DNA from: Lacticaseibacillus porcinae | GTDB lineage: Bacteria > Bacillota > Bacilli > Lactobacillales > Lactobacillaceae | DNA: 57,224 nucleotides | Assembly (NCBI RefSeq): GCF_003946305.1 | Contig: NZ_RHNS01000017.1 | Span: 1 to 57,224, forward strand | Direction: 5' to 3' | Part shown: positions 7,798-16,376 of the stretch, piece by piece | Layout of the letters: each line of letters opens with the position of its first letter | Position numbering within the stretch: position 1 is the stretch's first letter | Notes under the pieces: model-generated | What the model was told of the DNA's origin: nothing | Database searches by the model: none | Seen by the model: only the letters and a program-made list of their open reading frames with translations | Made by a program: the position numbers and the translations under genes

Positions 7798-7910
7798 TGT
7801 TAATTCACTCTGCCTAAGACTCAGGTGGCGCAAGCCTTAATATCCTGCCGAGGTGGTATCGAGAACTTTTAGATACCTCTATGTCTTGGTGGACATGGAG
7901 TTTTTTTATT
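7798..7910 (+). ncRNA. Ribosomal protein L10 leader
   Basis: The leader ahead of rplJ contains the segment ACTCAGGTGGCGCAAGCC, a second helix around GGTATC...GATACC, and a terminator-like stem CTCCATG...CATGGAG with a T7 run ending at 7907. This is the usual layout of the L10 leader, to which the L10(L12)4 complex binds to repress its own operon. Exact 5' end not determined. Confidence 0.8.
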
Positions 7911-7946
7911 GCAAAAACTTCAACCAAACTACAGGAGGTGAATCAA

Positions 7947-8453
7947 ATGAGTGAAGCAATTCTCGCACAAAAAGCCGCAGCTGTTGACAAGATCGTCAAG
8001 CAGTTTGAGGCCGCTACTAGCGCAGTTGTTGTGAACTACCGTGGTTTAACTGTTGATGAGGTGACCGAACTTCGTAAGGAGTTACGCGATTCCGGTGTCA
8101 AGATGGAAGTTCTCAAGAACACTTACTTGCGTCGTGCTGCTGATATTTCCGGCTATGAAGGCTTGGATGATATCTTCAAAGGCCCTACTGCCATTGCATT
8201 TTCTAACGAAGATGCCGTAGCACCTGCCCGCATCATGTCCAAGTACGCTGATAAATTCGACGCTCTTGAAATTAAGGGTGGCTTCATCGAAGGTAAAGTC
8301 GCAACTCTGGACCAAATCTTGGAACTTGCCAAGTTACCAGACCGCGATGGTATGCTTTCAATGTTGCTTTCCGTATTGCAAGCGCCTGTCCGCAACGTCG
8401 CATACGCCATCAAGGCCGTTGCCGAAAGCAAGGACGAAGAACCAGCCGCTTAA
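7947..8453 (+). CDS. rplJ: Ribosomal protein L10
   Basis: Large-subunit protein (168 residues) that forms the base of the ribosomal stalk and carries L7/L12 dimers on its C-terminal helix. The ATG at 7947 follows AGGAGGTG; the longer frame upstream reads through the leader terminator. Family motifs are VVNYRGLTVDEVTELR near residue 30, KNTYLRRAA near residue 52 and FKGPTAIAFS near residue 75. The acidic end DEEPAA is ordinary for lactobacilli. It is followed by rplL after 48 bases, and both are expected under the L10 leader. Confidence 0.97.
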   Translation: MSEAILAQKAAAVDKIVKQFEAATSAVVVNYRGLTVDEVTELRKELRDSGVKMEVLKNTYLRRAADISGYEGLDDIFKGPTAIAFSNEDAVAPARIMSKYADKFDALEIKGGFIEGKVATLDQILELAKLPDRDGMLSMLLSVLQAPVRNVAYAIKAVAESKDEEPAA

Positions 8454-8501
8454 TACTCGCAGCCTAGCTGCATAAAACCCAATAAATTGGAGGAAACAAT
8501 C

Positions 8502-8870
8502 ATGGCTTTAGATACTCAAGCAATCATCGACCAGATCAAAGAAGCTTCCATCTTGGAACTCAACGATCTCGTTAAAGCAATCGAAGAAGAATTTGGTGTT
8601 ACCGCTGCTGCCCCTGTTGCAGCTGCTGGTGCTGCCGGCGCCGGTGCCGAAGCAGCCAAGGACTCCTTCACTGTTGAATTAACTGAAGCTGGCCAAGCTA
8701 AAGTTAAGGTTATCAAAGAAGTTCGTGCCATCACTGGCTTGGGCTTGAAGGACGCTAAGGGTCTTGTTGATAACGCTCCTTCCGCTGTTAAGGAAGACGT
8801 TACTGAAGACGAAGCTAACAAGATCAAGGAACAACTTGAAGCTGTTGGCGCCGTTATCACTTTGAAGTAA
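8502..8870 (+). CDS. rplL: Ribosomal protein L7/L12
   Basis: Stalk protein (122 residues) that recruits elongation factors to the ribosome. The ATG at 8502 follows GGAGG by 7 bases. The N-terminal dimer region (residues 1-35) is joined to the factor-binding domain by an Ala/Gly-rich hinge ([13 protein letters not shown]). The C-terminal domain holds [20 protein letters not shown], the helix that contacts GTPases. Gene order rplJ-rplL and the strong terminator after it match the standard operon. Confidence 0.98.
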   Translation: MALDTQAIIDQIKEASILELNDLVKAIEEEFGVTAAAPVAAAGAAGAGAEAAKDSFTVELTEAGQAKVKVIKEVRAITGLGLKDAKGLVDNAPSAVKEDVTEDEANKIKEQLEAVGAVITLK

Positions 8871-8890
8871 TTTTTACTTTAAAGCGTTCG

Positions 8891-8939
8891 AAAAAGCCGT
8901 CGGGTGATTCTCGCAAGAGAGTCGCGCGACGGCTTTTTT
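8891..8939 (+). terminator. Terminator after rplL
   Basis: AAAAAGCCGTCG pairs with CGACGGCTTTTTT around a second small stem; closes the rplJL transcript. Confidence 0.9.
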
Positions 8940-9021
8940 GTTGGGTGGCTACGACTTCGCACTTCTATTTTCCGGTAGAGTAAGGTACGCTAGAGCCAGA
9001 CAACAACAATAGGAGATCGAC

Positions 9022-9618
9022 ATGAATCAATATTTTACCAATGATCCAGACCTGGCCCATGACGAACACAGCTTTGACTTCACGCTGGCAGGACATGAGT
9101 TGCACTTCACTTCTGATAACGGGGTATTCTCAAAACACACCGTTGACTACGGTAGCCGCGCTTTGATCGCTGTGGTCGCACAGACGCAACCACAAGGCCG
9201 CTTGCTTGACGTTGGCTGCGGGTGGGGACCAATTGGCTTAAGCCTCGCCAAAGCCCAACCAGCCCTTGATGTGGTGATGTCAGACGTCAATGAACGGGCA
9301 ATGGGCTTAGCTAAGCGCAACGCAGACGCCAATGGGATTCAAAATGTCCAGATCATCGAAAGCTCCGTGTACGATCAAATCGACGGGACCTTTGATACAA
9401 TTGTGACGAATCCACCGATCCGTGCTGGGAAGGCGACAGTTTCTGCGATTTTAGCTGGGGCTTTTGATCATTTAAATCAAGGCGGCTCACTGTACGCTGT
9501 TTTGCAAAAGAAGCAAGGTGCACCTTCTGCCAAGAAATTAATGGCAGAAACTTTTGGCAATGCCCAAATTGTGAAAAAAGATAAAGGCTATTATATTTTG
9601 CAAGCGACCAAAGCCTAA
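9022..9618 (+). CDS. Class I SAM-dependent methyltransferase, RsmC-like
   Basis: A 198-residue methyltransferase of the RsmC/RlmG group that methylates guanine N2 in rRNA. SAM-binding motif I is DVGCGWGPIGL near residue 65, and the active-site motif is TNPPIRAGK near residue 130, the NPP-type motif used for exocyclic amines. The first 40 residues (HDEHSFDFTLAGHELHFTSD) match the usual lead-in of this small Firmicutes family. It has its own start 18 bases after AGGAGA-type binding sequence and stands alone between two terminators. The rRNA target is family inference. Confidence 0.85.
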   Translation: MNQYFTNDPDLAHDEHSFDFTLAGHELHFTSDNGVFSKHTVDYGSRALIAVVAQTQPQGRLLDVGCGWGPIGLSLAKAQPALDVVMSDVNERAMGLAKRNADANGIQNVQIIESSVYDQIDGTFDTIVTNPPIRAGKATVSAILAGAFDHLNQGGSLYAVLQKKQGAPSAKKLMAETFGNAQIVKKDKGYYILQATKA

Positions 9619-9619
9619 A

Positions 9620-9657
9620 CAAATCCCCGCCACTCTTTGTCGAGTTGCGGGGATTTT
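9620..9657 (+). terminator. Terminator after the methyltransferase gene
   Basis: AAATCCCCGC pairs with GCGGGGATTTT. It lies tail-to-tail with the gene on the other strand. Confidence 0.8.
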
Positions 9658-9688
9658 AAATGAACGGTAAGTTTTTTGGTCGCAGCCT

Positions 9689-10510
9689 TTACGCCCCTTG
9701 TACCAGCAAGTAACATAACACCAAGTCGTCCATTCGCCGCAGCGAAAAGCCGGTAGTTTGTTGGAACTTGTCTAAGCGATACTGTAAGGTGTTGCGGTGG
9801 ATGTACAACGCTTTGGCCGTGGCAGTGAGGTTGCCTAAATTTTCATATAAACTGACGATCACAGGGCGCATTTCGGCGTCGTCGGCGATCATGTCGCGCA
9901 AGTTTCCTAATAACGGTGAATCGCGGCGCGCAGTGCGGGTGTAATACGCGAGTGCCGAGTTGGCTAAGCAAGCACAGCGATCATCTGAATCGGCAGCTAA
10001 CCGTTGTTCTTCGGCAAAAATCGCCGGCAACGACGCATTCACCGTCCAGAATTGCCCGAGATACCCACGAGTTTGGGTATCAAAGTCAGGATCCAAGGTA
10101 TCTAAAATCGATAATAATCCACCTTCATCTAATGGCGTTGCACTGTGGGGTTCGACGACGACGGCATGCGTCGGCGTCAACCAAAAGCCGGTGACATCAC
10201 TGGCGAATAAACTTAACAGTGCATCAAGCCATAATGCAGGTTGCGCCGGCGGTTGTTGGGTATTGAATTGCACCAAGCGCACGACGCCATTAGTCGGGAT
10301 CGACCCGGAGCCCACCAGAAATTGTGCCCAAGGGTTGCGACTAGCAGGCTGTGGGGCGAGGGTTTTCAGTAGTGCTAATTCTCGCGGACTTAAATCCCCA
10401 GCCACTGCTAGCGGCATTCCGTCGACGATCAACTCAAAGGCGTCGGCGGGAAACGGTGGGGTGTGATACACTGTAAAATATTGTTCAAGTACTGATTGTA
10501 GTGAGGCCAT
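9689..10510 (-). CDS. PucR-type helix-turn-helix regulator
   Basis: A 273-residue probable transcription factor. The C-terminal 55 residues hold the PucR/CdaR helix-turn-helix: LYENLGNLTATAKALYIHRN followed by TLQYRLDKFQQTTG. The N-terminal part has no recognisable sensor motif, though segments near residues 95-160 look like a diverged GGDEF-like or PAS-like fold typical of this group. It is divergent from tadA (70 bases between starts), which gives no functional hint. The ligand and targets are unknown. Confidence 0.8.
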   Translation of the reverse strand: MASLQSVLEQYFTVYHTPPFPADAFELIVDGMPLAVAGDLSPRELALLKTLAPQPASRNPWAQFLVGSGSIPTNGVVRLVQFNTQQPPAQPALWLDALLSLFASDVTGFWLTPTHAVVVEPHSATPLDEGGLLSILDTLDPDFDTQTRGYLGQFWTVNASLPAIFAEEQRLAADSDDRCACLANSALAYYTRTARRDSPLLGNLRDMIADDAEMRPVIVSLYENLGNLTATAKALYIHRNTLQYRLDKFQQTTGFSLRRMDDLVLCYLLVQGA

Positions 10511-10579
10511 AAACTTGCTCCTTGTGAATCGCTTACAATCATCTTAACACGTTTTGACTATCGATGCGGGGAGGACCAC

Positions 10580-11065
10580 ATGACAGATTACATGCAAGAG
10601 GCGTTACTAGAAGCCCATGATGCGATGACCATCGGTGAAGTCCCGATCGGTGCCGTCATCGTTCACGATGGCAAAATCATCGGTCGCGGCCATAATTTAC
10701 GGGAACACAGCCAAGATAGCACGTTGCATGCGGAGATCCTTGCGATTCAAGAAGCGTGCATGACCCTTGGTTCTTGGCGGTTAGAAGATTGCGACTTGTA
10801 CGTGACTTTAGAGCCTTGTCCGATGTGTGCCGGGGCGATGATCAACAGTCGCATTCGAACTTGTTATTACGGCGCCAAAGATCCGAAAGCTGGCGTCGCT
10901 GGATCATTAGGAAATTTGCTTGAAGATACCCGCTTCAATCATCAAGTGAAGGTCGTGTCAGGCATTGACGAAGACCAAGCGGCGCAATTATTGAAAACTT
11001 TTTTCCAAGCGATCCGCAAAAAACGCAAAGCCGCTAAGCTTGCCAAGAAGCAACAACAAGGTTAA
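10580..11065 (+). CDS. tadA: tRNA-specific adenosine deaminase
   Basis: Deaminates adenosine 34 to inosine in the anticodon of tRNA-Arg(ACG). It is a 161-residue cytidine-deaminase-fold enzyme with the zinc and proton-shuttle motif HAE near residue 53 and PCPMCAGAM near residue 86. GGGGAGG stands 6 bases before the ATG. It sits ahead of the SRP RNA and dnaX, the usual Lactobacillaceae order. Its stop codon overlaps that of the convergent GNAT gene. Confidence 0.95.
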   Translation: MTDYMQEALLEAHDAMTIGEVPIGAVIVHDGKIIGRGHNLREHSQDSTLHAEILAIQEACMTLGSWRLEDCDLYVTLEPCPMCAGAMINSRIRTCYYGAKDPKAGVAGSLGNLLEDTRFNHQVKVVSGIDEDQAAQLLKTFFQAIRKKRKAAKLAKKQQQG

Positions 11066-11565
11066 CAAGTCTTGGCCATCACCACAGTGGTCACTGGCAC
11101 ACCGTCTGCCAGGCGCTCATTGACTAGTCGGCCTTCTTCGTGCATCCCGATACGCGCTAACACCTTGCCAGAGGCCGGATTACGTGAATCAAAACGGCCT
11201 TCGACGCGCAGTAACTTTAACGTGTCGAAGCAAAAATCCATCAATGCTTGCGCAGCTTCAGTGGCATAACCCTGATGCCAGAAGCGTTTATCTAGGAAAT
11301 ATCCGATTTCCGCAGCAGTTTCCGTCCAGTGCAAGTCCATCGCCCCGATCGCTTCACCATTTAAATCGATAGTGAATTTCCCTAATGGTTCCCCGATCCA
11401 ATAAGTCGCCAAGCCAACAAGTACGGCGTCAAGATCAGCATAGCGAATCGTGAAACGATTATTTTCGACGTCACTGCCGACGCGCAAAAACATGTCAGCG
11501 TCGCGTAATGCAACCGGGCGTAAACTTAACCGTGCAGTCCTCAATGTTTGGTGTTGTAAAAGCAT
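11062..11565 (-). CDS. GNAT family N-acetyltransferase (RimJ/RimL-like)
   Basis: A 167-residue acetyltransferase of the RimJ/RimL branch. TLRTARLSLRPV near the N-terminus and GYFLDKRFWHQGYATEAAQ near residue 88 (acetyl-CoA loop, Q/RxxG/A form) are diagnostic, followed by RNPASGKVLARIGM. The ATG at 11565 is the conserved family start. In-frame TTG and GTG codons upstream (to 11625) are possible, with AGAAAGAAGG before the TTG, so the start is uncertain. It converges on tadA with overlapping stops. The substrate is unknown. Confidence 0.82.
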   Translation of the reverse strand: MLLQHQTLRTARLSLRPVALRDADMFLRVGSDVENNRFTIRYADLDAVLVGLATYWIGEPLGKFTIDLNGEAIGAMDLHWTETAAEIGYFLDKRFWHQGYATEAAQALMDFCFDTLKLLRVEGRFDSRNPASGKVLARIGMHEEGRLVNERLADGVPVTTVVMAKTC

Positions 11566-11655
11566 CGTTTCGATCGACAAAATCGGTGGCCTTCTTTCTG
11601 AGTTGTTGTTAGTATGACTCCTCACAATAGGCTGGTCAAATCTTCAAGGATGCGG

Positions 11656-11661
11656 TATAAT
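11656..11661 (+). promoter_or_regulatory. -10 box of the SRP RNA promoter
   Basis: A perfect TATAAT about 11 bases before the SRP RNA; the -35 region (TGGTCA near 11633) is weak. Confidence 0.55.
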
Positions 11662-11671
11662 ATTTCTTGCC

Positions 11672-11766
11672 GAAAGGCCTTGAGGCAATGGCAGCTTTTC
11701 GAATCGTGTCAGGTCCGGAAGGAAGCAGCACTAAGGATCGTTAACCATGTGCCTTAAGTTTTTAAG
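11672..11766 (+). ncRNA. ffs: Signal recognition particle RNA, small bacterial type
   Basis: The apical hairpin holds the hallmark GTCAGGTCCGGAAGGAAGCA, which binds Ffh. The basal arms CTTGAGGCA (11679) and TGCCTTAAG (11750) pair. A TATAAT box precedes it. The position between tadA and dnaX is the usual one in Bacilli. Ends are approximate. Confidence 0.93.
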
Positions 11767-11775
11767 CCTATTAAC

Positions 11776-11806
11776 AAGGTCACCTTACCAGGTGGCCTTT
11801 TTCATT
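11776..11806 (+). terminator. Terminator between the SRP RNA and dnaX
   Basis: AAGGTCACC, loop TTACCA, GGTGGCCTTTTT. Confidence 0.82.
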
Positions 11807-11843
11807 TTCAATGGTAGAATTAACTCAGAAAGGATGGTTGCCA

Positions 11844-13535
11844 GTGAGCTATCAAGCATTGTACCGGGTATGGCGCCCGCAGACCTTTAGCGATGTGATC
11901 GGCCAAAATGCCGTGACCCAAACGCTGAAAAACGCGTTGATCACCCAACAAACCAGCCACGCCTACTTATTTTGTGGGCCGCGTGGTACCGGGAAAACTT
12001 CTGTCGCTAAAATTTTAGCCAAAGCGCTGAATTGTTTGCATTTGCAAGATGGCGAACCTGACAACACTTGTGAGATCTGCCAAGCGATCACCAACGGTTC
12101 CATGACTGACGTGATCGAAATCGATGCCGCTTCTAACAACGGTGTTGACGAGATCCGCGATATTCGCGATAAAGCCAAGTATGCGCCGACCATGGCCCGC
12201 GTCAAAGTTTATATCATCGACGAAGTGCATATGTTATCGACTGGGGCGTTCAACGCCTTGTTGAAAACCTTGGAAGAACCGCCGGCCCATGTGGTGTTTA
12301 TCTTGGCCACCACCGAACCGCAAAAGATCCCTGCAACCATCATTTCTCGGACGCAACGATTTGACTTTCGCCGGATCACCACTGAAGACATTGTGGGACG
12401 CTTGGAAACGGTACTTAACGACAAGCAGATCACTTATGATGATCATGCTTTAGCGGTGATCGCGCGGGCGGCAGAAGGTGGGATGCGCGATGCGTTGTCG
12501 ATCCTTGATCAAGTCTTATCTTTTGGACAAAATCACGTCACTGTGGAAAATGCCTTAGATGTGACTGGCGGTGTGGCCACTGCTCAACTCGGCGAGTATT
12601 TACAAGCCGTGCATGATCGAGATGTCGCCAAAGCCTTGACGACAGTAGAAAGTTTGTTAGCTGCAGGTAAAGATGCTGGCCGGTTGATCGAAGATCTGAT
12701 TTCATATCTCCGTGACTTAATGGTGTATCAACAAGCGCCGACCTTGCTTGCAGATACCGAAACTGAATTGATCGACTCGCATTTTAAACCGTTGAGTCAA
12801 GCCTTTGACGCTGATCGACTGGCGCACATGATCGCAGTGTTGAATGAAACCTCAGGACAGCTGCGGTTGACCAATCATCCGACGATTTATTTGGAAGTGG
12901 CGACGGTGCGTTTAGCTGAAGGAACACCTGCGGCGGCAGCGCCACAAGCACAACCAGCAGCACCGACGGCAGAAGTTGAAGCGTTGCAACAACAGATCCA
13001 ACAACTGCAACAAACAGTATCGACATTGCAACAAACTGACGTTGCCGCAAAACCGGTTGCCAAGCCGGTTAAACGGCATCAATCTGGCGGCTATAAACCT
13101 AATATCGCAAAAATTTATCCGATTTTAGGCAAGGCGACGCGCAAAGACCTCGAAGCTTTAAAAGATGTGTGGCCAGATCTGTTGAACATGTTGTCGATTT
13201 CTAAGCGGGCGATGATGAAGATCTCAGAGCCTGTGGCCGCAAGTCCAGAAGGTGTGATCGTCAGCTTCGACTATGACATTTTAGTGGAGCGGGCAGAACA
13301 AGACGAAGCGCTGATGGCAGAGCTTAAAGACGGATTGCAACGCTTGACCCAAAAGCAATATGACATCGTGTTAGTGCAATCTGCCGCATGGCCGAACTTG
13401 CGGAAAGAATATTTACAAACTAACGGCGCGCCGACTAAAGCAAAACAGCCGGCGAAACCTACGACTCCGCCAGTCGTAAAAACCATCACTGATATGTTCG
13501 GTGATGAAAACAATATTACAATTACAGACGATTAA
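11844..13535 (+). CDS. dnaX: DNA polymerase III subunits gamma and tau
   Basis: Clamp-loader ATPase (563 residues) of the replisome. The GTG at 11844 follows AAAGGA and gives [15 protein letters not shown], the canonical start; an ATG at 11811 lies over the terminator tail. Walker A is GPRGTGKT near residue 45, with a DEVHML Walker B and the [10 protein letters not shown] sensor region. The zinc module reads C64, D73, C76, C79: one of the four usual cysteines is Asp. After residue 370 comes a Pro/Ala/Gln linker and a tau-type C-terminal domain. It heads the operon with ybaB and recR. Confidence 0.96.
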   Translation: MSYQALYRVWRPQTFSDVIGQNAVTQTLKNALITQQTSHAYLFCGPRGTGKTSVAKILAKALNCLHLQDGEPDNTCEICQAITNGSMTDVIEIDAASNNGVDEIRDIRDKAKYAPTMARVKVYIIDEVHMLSTGAFNALLKTLEEPPAHVVFILATTEPQKIPATIISRTQRFDFRRITTEDIVGRLETVLNDKQITYDDHALAVIARAAEGGMRDALSILDQVLSFGQNHVTVENALDVTGGVATAQLGEYLQAVHDRDVAKALTTVESLLAAGKDAGRLIEDLISYLRDLMVYQQAPTLLADTETELIDSHFKPLSQAFDADRLAHMIAVLNETSGQLRLTNHPTIYLEVATVRLAEGTPAAAAPQAQPAAPTAEVEALQQQIQQLQQTVSTLQQTDVAAKPVAKPVKRHQSGGYKPNIAKIYPILGKATRKDLEALKDVWPDLLNMLSISKRAMMKISEPVAASPEGVIVSFDYDILVERAEQDEALMAELKDGLQRLTQKQYDIVLVQSAAWPNLRKEYLQTNGAPTKAKQPAKPTTPPVVKTITDMFGDENNITITDD

Positions 13536-13551
13536 TAGGAGGATTTTTAAT

Positions 13552-13866
13552 ATGATGCGTGGTGGCATGGGCAATATGCAAGGTATGATGAAGCAGATGC
13601 AAAAGATGCAAAAGCAAATGATGGCGGATCAAGAAGCGCTGAACCAAAGCGAATTCTCCGCAACTTCTGCTTCTGACATGGTGACCGTGACTTTCTCTGG
13701 TGACAAGAAGCTCAAAGATATTCAAATCAAACCAGAAGCCATCGATCCAGACGATCCAGACATGTTGCAAGATCTGATCATTGAAGCCGTTAATTCCGCA
13801 ATGGCTGACATCGATAAAGAAACGCAAGCCAAAATGGGTAAATATTCTCGCGGCTTAGGCATGTAG
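13552..13866 (+). CDS. ybaB: YbaB/EbfC nucleoid-associated protein
   Basis: A 104-residue DNA-binding protein that forms dimers and bridges DNA; it may help RecR-linked repair. The ATG at 13552 follows AGGAGG; an upstream in-frame ATG lies inside dnaX. The N-terminal coiled region is Met- and Gln-rich ([15 protein letters not shown]). The conserved core is [20 protein letters not shown] and the end is GKYSRGLGM. The dnaX-ybaB-recR order, with gaps of 16 and 10 bases, is universal in Firmicutes. Confidence 0.95.
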   Translation: MMRGGMGNMQGMMKQMQKMQKQMMADQEALNQSEFSATSASDMVTVTFSGDKKLKDIQIKPEAIDPDDPDMLQDLIIEAVNSAMADIDKETQAKMGKYSRGLGM

Positions 13867-13876
13867 TGAGGTAACT

Positions 13877-14476
13877 ATGCAATATCCGGCACCTATTGAA
13901 AAACTGATCGATAGTTACATGAAACTGCCAGGTATTGGGAGCAAAACTGCGACCCGCTTAGCGTTTTACACCATCGATATGGCCAGGTCAGACGTCAAAG
14001 CTTTCGCTGACAGTTTGATCGACGCCTCAACCAAATTACATTACTGCACGATTTGCGGCAATATCACCGAACAAGACCCTTGTGAGATCTGCAGCGACCC
14101 GACGCGCGATCAAAAATCGATCCTCGTGGTCGAACAACCAAAAGATGTGATGTCCTTTGATCGCACCAATGAATATCATGGCCTTTACCATGTGCTTCAC
14201 GGTGTCCTTAGTCCCATCGAAGGTCGCGGACCAGAAGACTTGAACATCGAGTCATTGATCAAGCGCCTGCAAAATAATACTGCGGTGCAAGAAGTGATTG
14301 TTGCCACTAACGCAACGCCAGAAGGTGAAGCGACGGCCCAATACCTCGCGCGGTTGATCAAGCCTGCGCAGATCAAAGTCACGCGCCTCGCTCATGGTTT
14401 GGCAGTGGGTTCAGACATTGAATACGCAGACGAAATGACGCTGTTAAAAGCCGTTGAAGGACGTACTGAGATCTAA
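13877..14476 (+). CDS. recR: Recombination protein RecR
   Basis: Acts with RecO and RecF to load RecA at gaps and stalled forks. It is 199 residues, the usual length. The helix-hairpin-helix region is [14 protein letters not shown] near residue 18. The four-cysteine zinc finger is C55 ICGNIT...CEIC near residue 72. The Toprim domain starts at [11 protein letters not shown] (residue 83) and has GRGPEDL and a late [12 protein letters not shown]. It is followed after a 580-base repeat-filled gap by yaaL, its usual neighbour. Confidence 0.97.
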   Translation: MQYPAPIEKLIDSYMKLPGIGSKTATRLAFYTIDMARSDVKAFADSLIDASTKLHYCTICGNITEQDPCEICSDPTRDQKSILVVEQPKDVMSFDRTNEYHGLYHVLHGVLSPIEGRGPEDLNIESLIKRLQNNTAVQEVIVATNATPEGEATAQYLARLIKPAQIKVTRLAHGLAVGSDIEYADEMTLLKAVEGRTEI

Positions 14477-14707
14477 GGGGCTACGAGGGTCTGGTATCAC
14501 TCCGGTGAAAGCGACAAGTTATCGTGCGGCCGGCTGCAGAAATCGGCACAAACCGCCGATGTTCTTCCGCCTAAAAAATGAACCAAAGAAAATCACTTTG
14601 TTTCATTTTTTGCCGGTGAAATCTGCGTGAGCCGCCACAGACCGGCGTCTCACTTGATTTCACTGTCACGATAATTGTCGCTTTCACCTCCGCGATACCA
14701 GCCCCTC
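14476..14707. repeat. Long imperfect palindrome after recR
   Basis: Outer arms AGGGGCT...GGTATC...GGTGAAAGCGACAA at 14476-14527 pair with TTGTCGCTTTCACC...GATACC...AGCCCCT at 14667-14707. Inside is a second strong hairpin, AAAAAATGAA...TTCATTTTTT (14573-14611). It does not share the core of the five-copy element and may be a different small palindromic element. It may also end recR transcription. Confidence 0.65.
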
Positions 14708-14805
14708 TCCGTACCCAGATTTTCTGCGTCGGTCGAGACTATGAGTCATTTTGTTTCTCAAATGAGATATCAACTCGCTACCATTTCGTCGTCGTTACGG
14801 CATGT

Positions 14806-15023
14806 GCTAGCCTAGTGGAAAGATTTTGCAGTTTGGACGGAGGCTGGCCGTCTAGGCATAGTGAGATTTGCGTTAGCGATTTATCGCTTACGCAAAGCCG
14901 CAGGGAAAGATCCGGCGAGTGGGGAGCGTAGCGACACACCTCGGCTAGCTTTCCCGAGGACCCTCACTATGCCTAGACGAGCCAGCCGGAGTCCAAACTG
15001 CAAGATCTTGTAACGGCGCTAGC
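14806..15023 (+). repeat. Palindromic element, copy A
   Basis: 218 bp between GCTAGC ends. It has the family core CCGCAGGGAAAGATCC (14898) and TTTCCCGAGGACCCTC (14950), enclosed by the helix GGCATAGTGAG/CTCACTATGCC and the outer arm GGACGGAGGCTGG/CCAGCCGGAGTCC. The side hairpin reads TTTGCGTTAGCGAT/ATCGCTTACGCAAA. The rest of the 14477-15058 gap holds only the palindrome above and no gene. Confidence 0.88.
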
Positions 15024-15058
15024 CGGTAGCATCATAAAGTAAGCTTTGGAGGATAACG

Positions 15059-15319
15059 ATGTTTTTCAAAAAGAAACCACAGTTGAAAACTGAAGCTGAT
15101 CGGGAATTAATGACGACAGTTTATCGCGTGCGGGATCAAATGACGCATGAACGGAAATTGTTGGCGACCTTTCGGGAAGTCGATGCCGTATCCAAATCGC
15201 AATACAACTTACAAGCCGGGTTATTCGACTTTTTGTATCGCGAAGCGCGGGTGCGGCAAGTGTCCGGCGAATTAGTGTCGGAAATGGCTGCCGAACAATT
15301 ACATCAAGCGAACTTGTAA
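15059..15319 (+). CDS. yaaL: DUF2508 protein, YaaL family
   Basis: An 86-residue cytosolic protein of unknown function, always found between recR and tmk in Firmicutes. It begins MFFKKKPQL and is a highly charged helical protein with the family stretch LFDFLYREARVRQVSGE near residue 60. AAGCTTTGGAGGA gives a good binding site 6 bases before the ATG. It is probably on the tmk transcript. Confidence 0.85.
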   Translation: MFFKKKPQLKTEADRELMTTVYRVRDQMTHERKLLATFREVDAVSKSQYNLQAGLFDFLYREARVRQVSGELVSEMAAEQLHQANL

Positions 15320-15401
15320 AAGGCGTACGGGCGACCGGGCGCTTTTTGCGGTTTTCACCACATTCCATTAAACTAAAGGTATCAGACAGGAGCGATTTGT
15401 T

Positions 15402-16034
15402 GTGGCAGGGAGATTCATCACTTTCGAAGGACCAGATGGCGCTGGGAAAACCAGTGTCTTACAAGCGGTGTTACCGCAATTAGAACAAGCGTTGAACCGC
15501 TCAGTGGTGTTGACCCGAGAACCTGGTGGCGCTAAAATTTCTGAAAAGATCCGCGACTTGATCTTAGACCCAGAAAACACGGAAATGGATGCGCGCACTG
15601 AAGCATTGTTGTACGCTGCTAGCCGCCGGCAACATTTGGTGGAGAAGATCTTACCGGCGTTAGCGGAAGATCAAGTGGTGGTGTGCGATCGCTTCGTCGA
15701 TTCGTCTGTTGCCTATCAAGGCGCCGGTCGCGGTATCGGTGAATCAGCGGTGTTGGCAATGAATCAATTTGCCACTGCAGGCTTGGAGCCAAGTTTGACG
15801 ATTTACTTAGATGTGCCTTCTGATATCGGCTTAGCGCGGATCAAAGCCCATCGCAAAACCACCCAATATGATCGCCTCGATCAAGAAAAGCTCGATTTTC
15901 ACCAACGGGTGCGGGCGGCATACTTACGTTTAGCTGACGCCAATCCACAACGTTTTGTCACCATCGACGCCACTCAAGATTTTGAAACCGTGGTGTCGCA
16001 AAGTTTAGCGCAGTTGCTCAAGCATTTACAATAA
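15402..16034 (+). CDS. tmk: Thymidylate kinase
   Basis: Phosphorylates dTMP to dTDP in the cytosol for DNA synthesis (210 residues). The GTG start follows ACAGGAG. The P-loop is FEGPDGAGKT near residue 7, TREPGG near residue 38, and the DRF motif CDRFVDSSVAYQG near residue 95. The lid region (RIKAHRKTTQYDRLDQE) is the Gram-positive type. It precedes darA by 12 bases. Confidence 0.97.
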   Translation: MAGRFITFEGPDGAGKTSVLQAVLPQLEQALNRSVVLTREPGGAKISEKIRDLILDPENTEMDARTEALLYAASRRQHLVEKILPALAEDQVVVCDRFVDSSVAYQGAGRGIGESAVLAMNQFATAGLEPSLTIYLDVPSDIGLARIKAHRKTTQYDRLDQEKLDFHQRVRAAYLRLADANPQRFVTIDATQDFETVVSQSLAQLLKHLQ

Positions 16035-16046
16035 GGGGGACTCATC

Positions 16047-16376
16047 ATGAAAATGATCATGGCCATCGTGCAAGACAAAGACGCCAATTTGTTAAGTAGT
16101 GAATTCATCGACAACAACGTTCGGGCGACGAAATTGTCGACCACTGGCGGCTTCTTGAAATCTGGGAACACCACTTTTTTGATCGGGATCGACGATGATC
16201 GCGTGGATGAAGTGTTGCAGATCATCAAAGACACCTCGCAAACCCGTGAACAATTCATGACCCCACCGGTAAACCTTGATGCCACTAGCGATTCGGCGAT
16301 GGCTTATCCGATCGAAGTGCAAGTCGGCGGCGCGACTGTCTTTGTCTTGCCTGTCGAAAGCTTCCACCGCTTCTGA
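16047..16376 (+). CDS. darA: Cyclic-di-AMP receptor, PII-like
   Basis: A 109-residue trimeric signal protein related to PII that binds c-di-AMP; its output partner is not firmly known. Matching features are MKMIMAIVQDKDA, the loop STTGGFLKSGNTTFLIG near residue 33, and GGATVFVLPVESFHRF at the end. A GGGGGA binding site precedes it, and its stop overlaps the holB start (TGATG). The window also holds a KimA-like importer, another known c-di-AMP target, though far away. Confidence 0.93.
   Translation: MKMIMAIVQDKDANLLSSEFIDNNVRATKLSTTGGFLKSGNTTFLIGIDDDRVDEVLQIIKDTSQTREQFMTPPVNLDATSDSAMAYPIEVQVGGATVFVLPVESFHRF

Noticed and set aside
9916-10466. Plus-strand open frames of 92 and 168 codons
   Set aside because: They are antisense to the well-supported PucR-type gene and have no family features.
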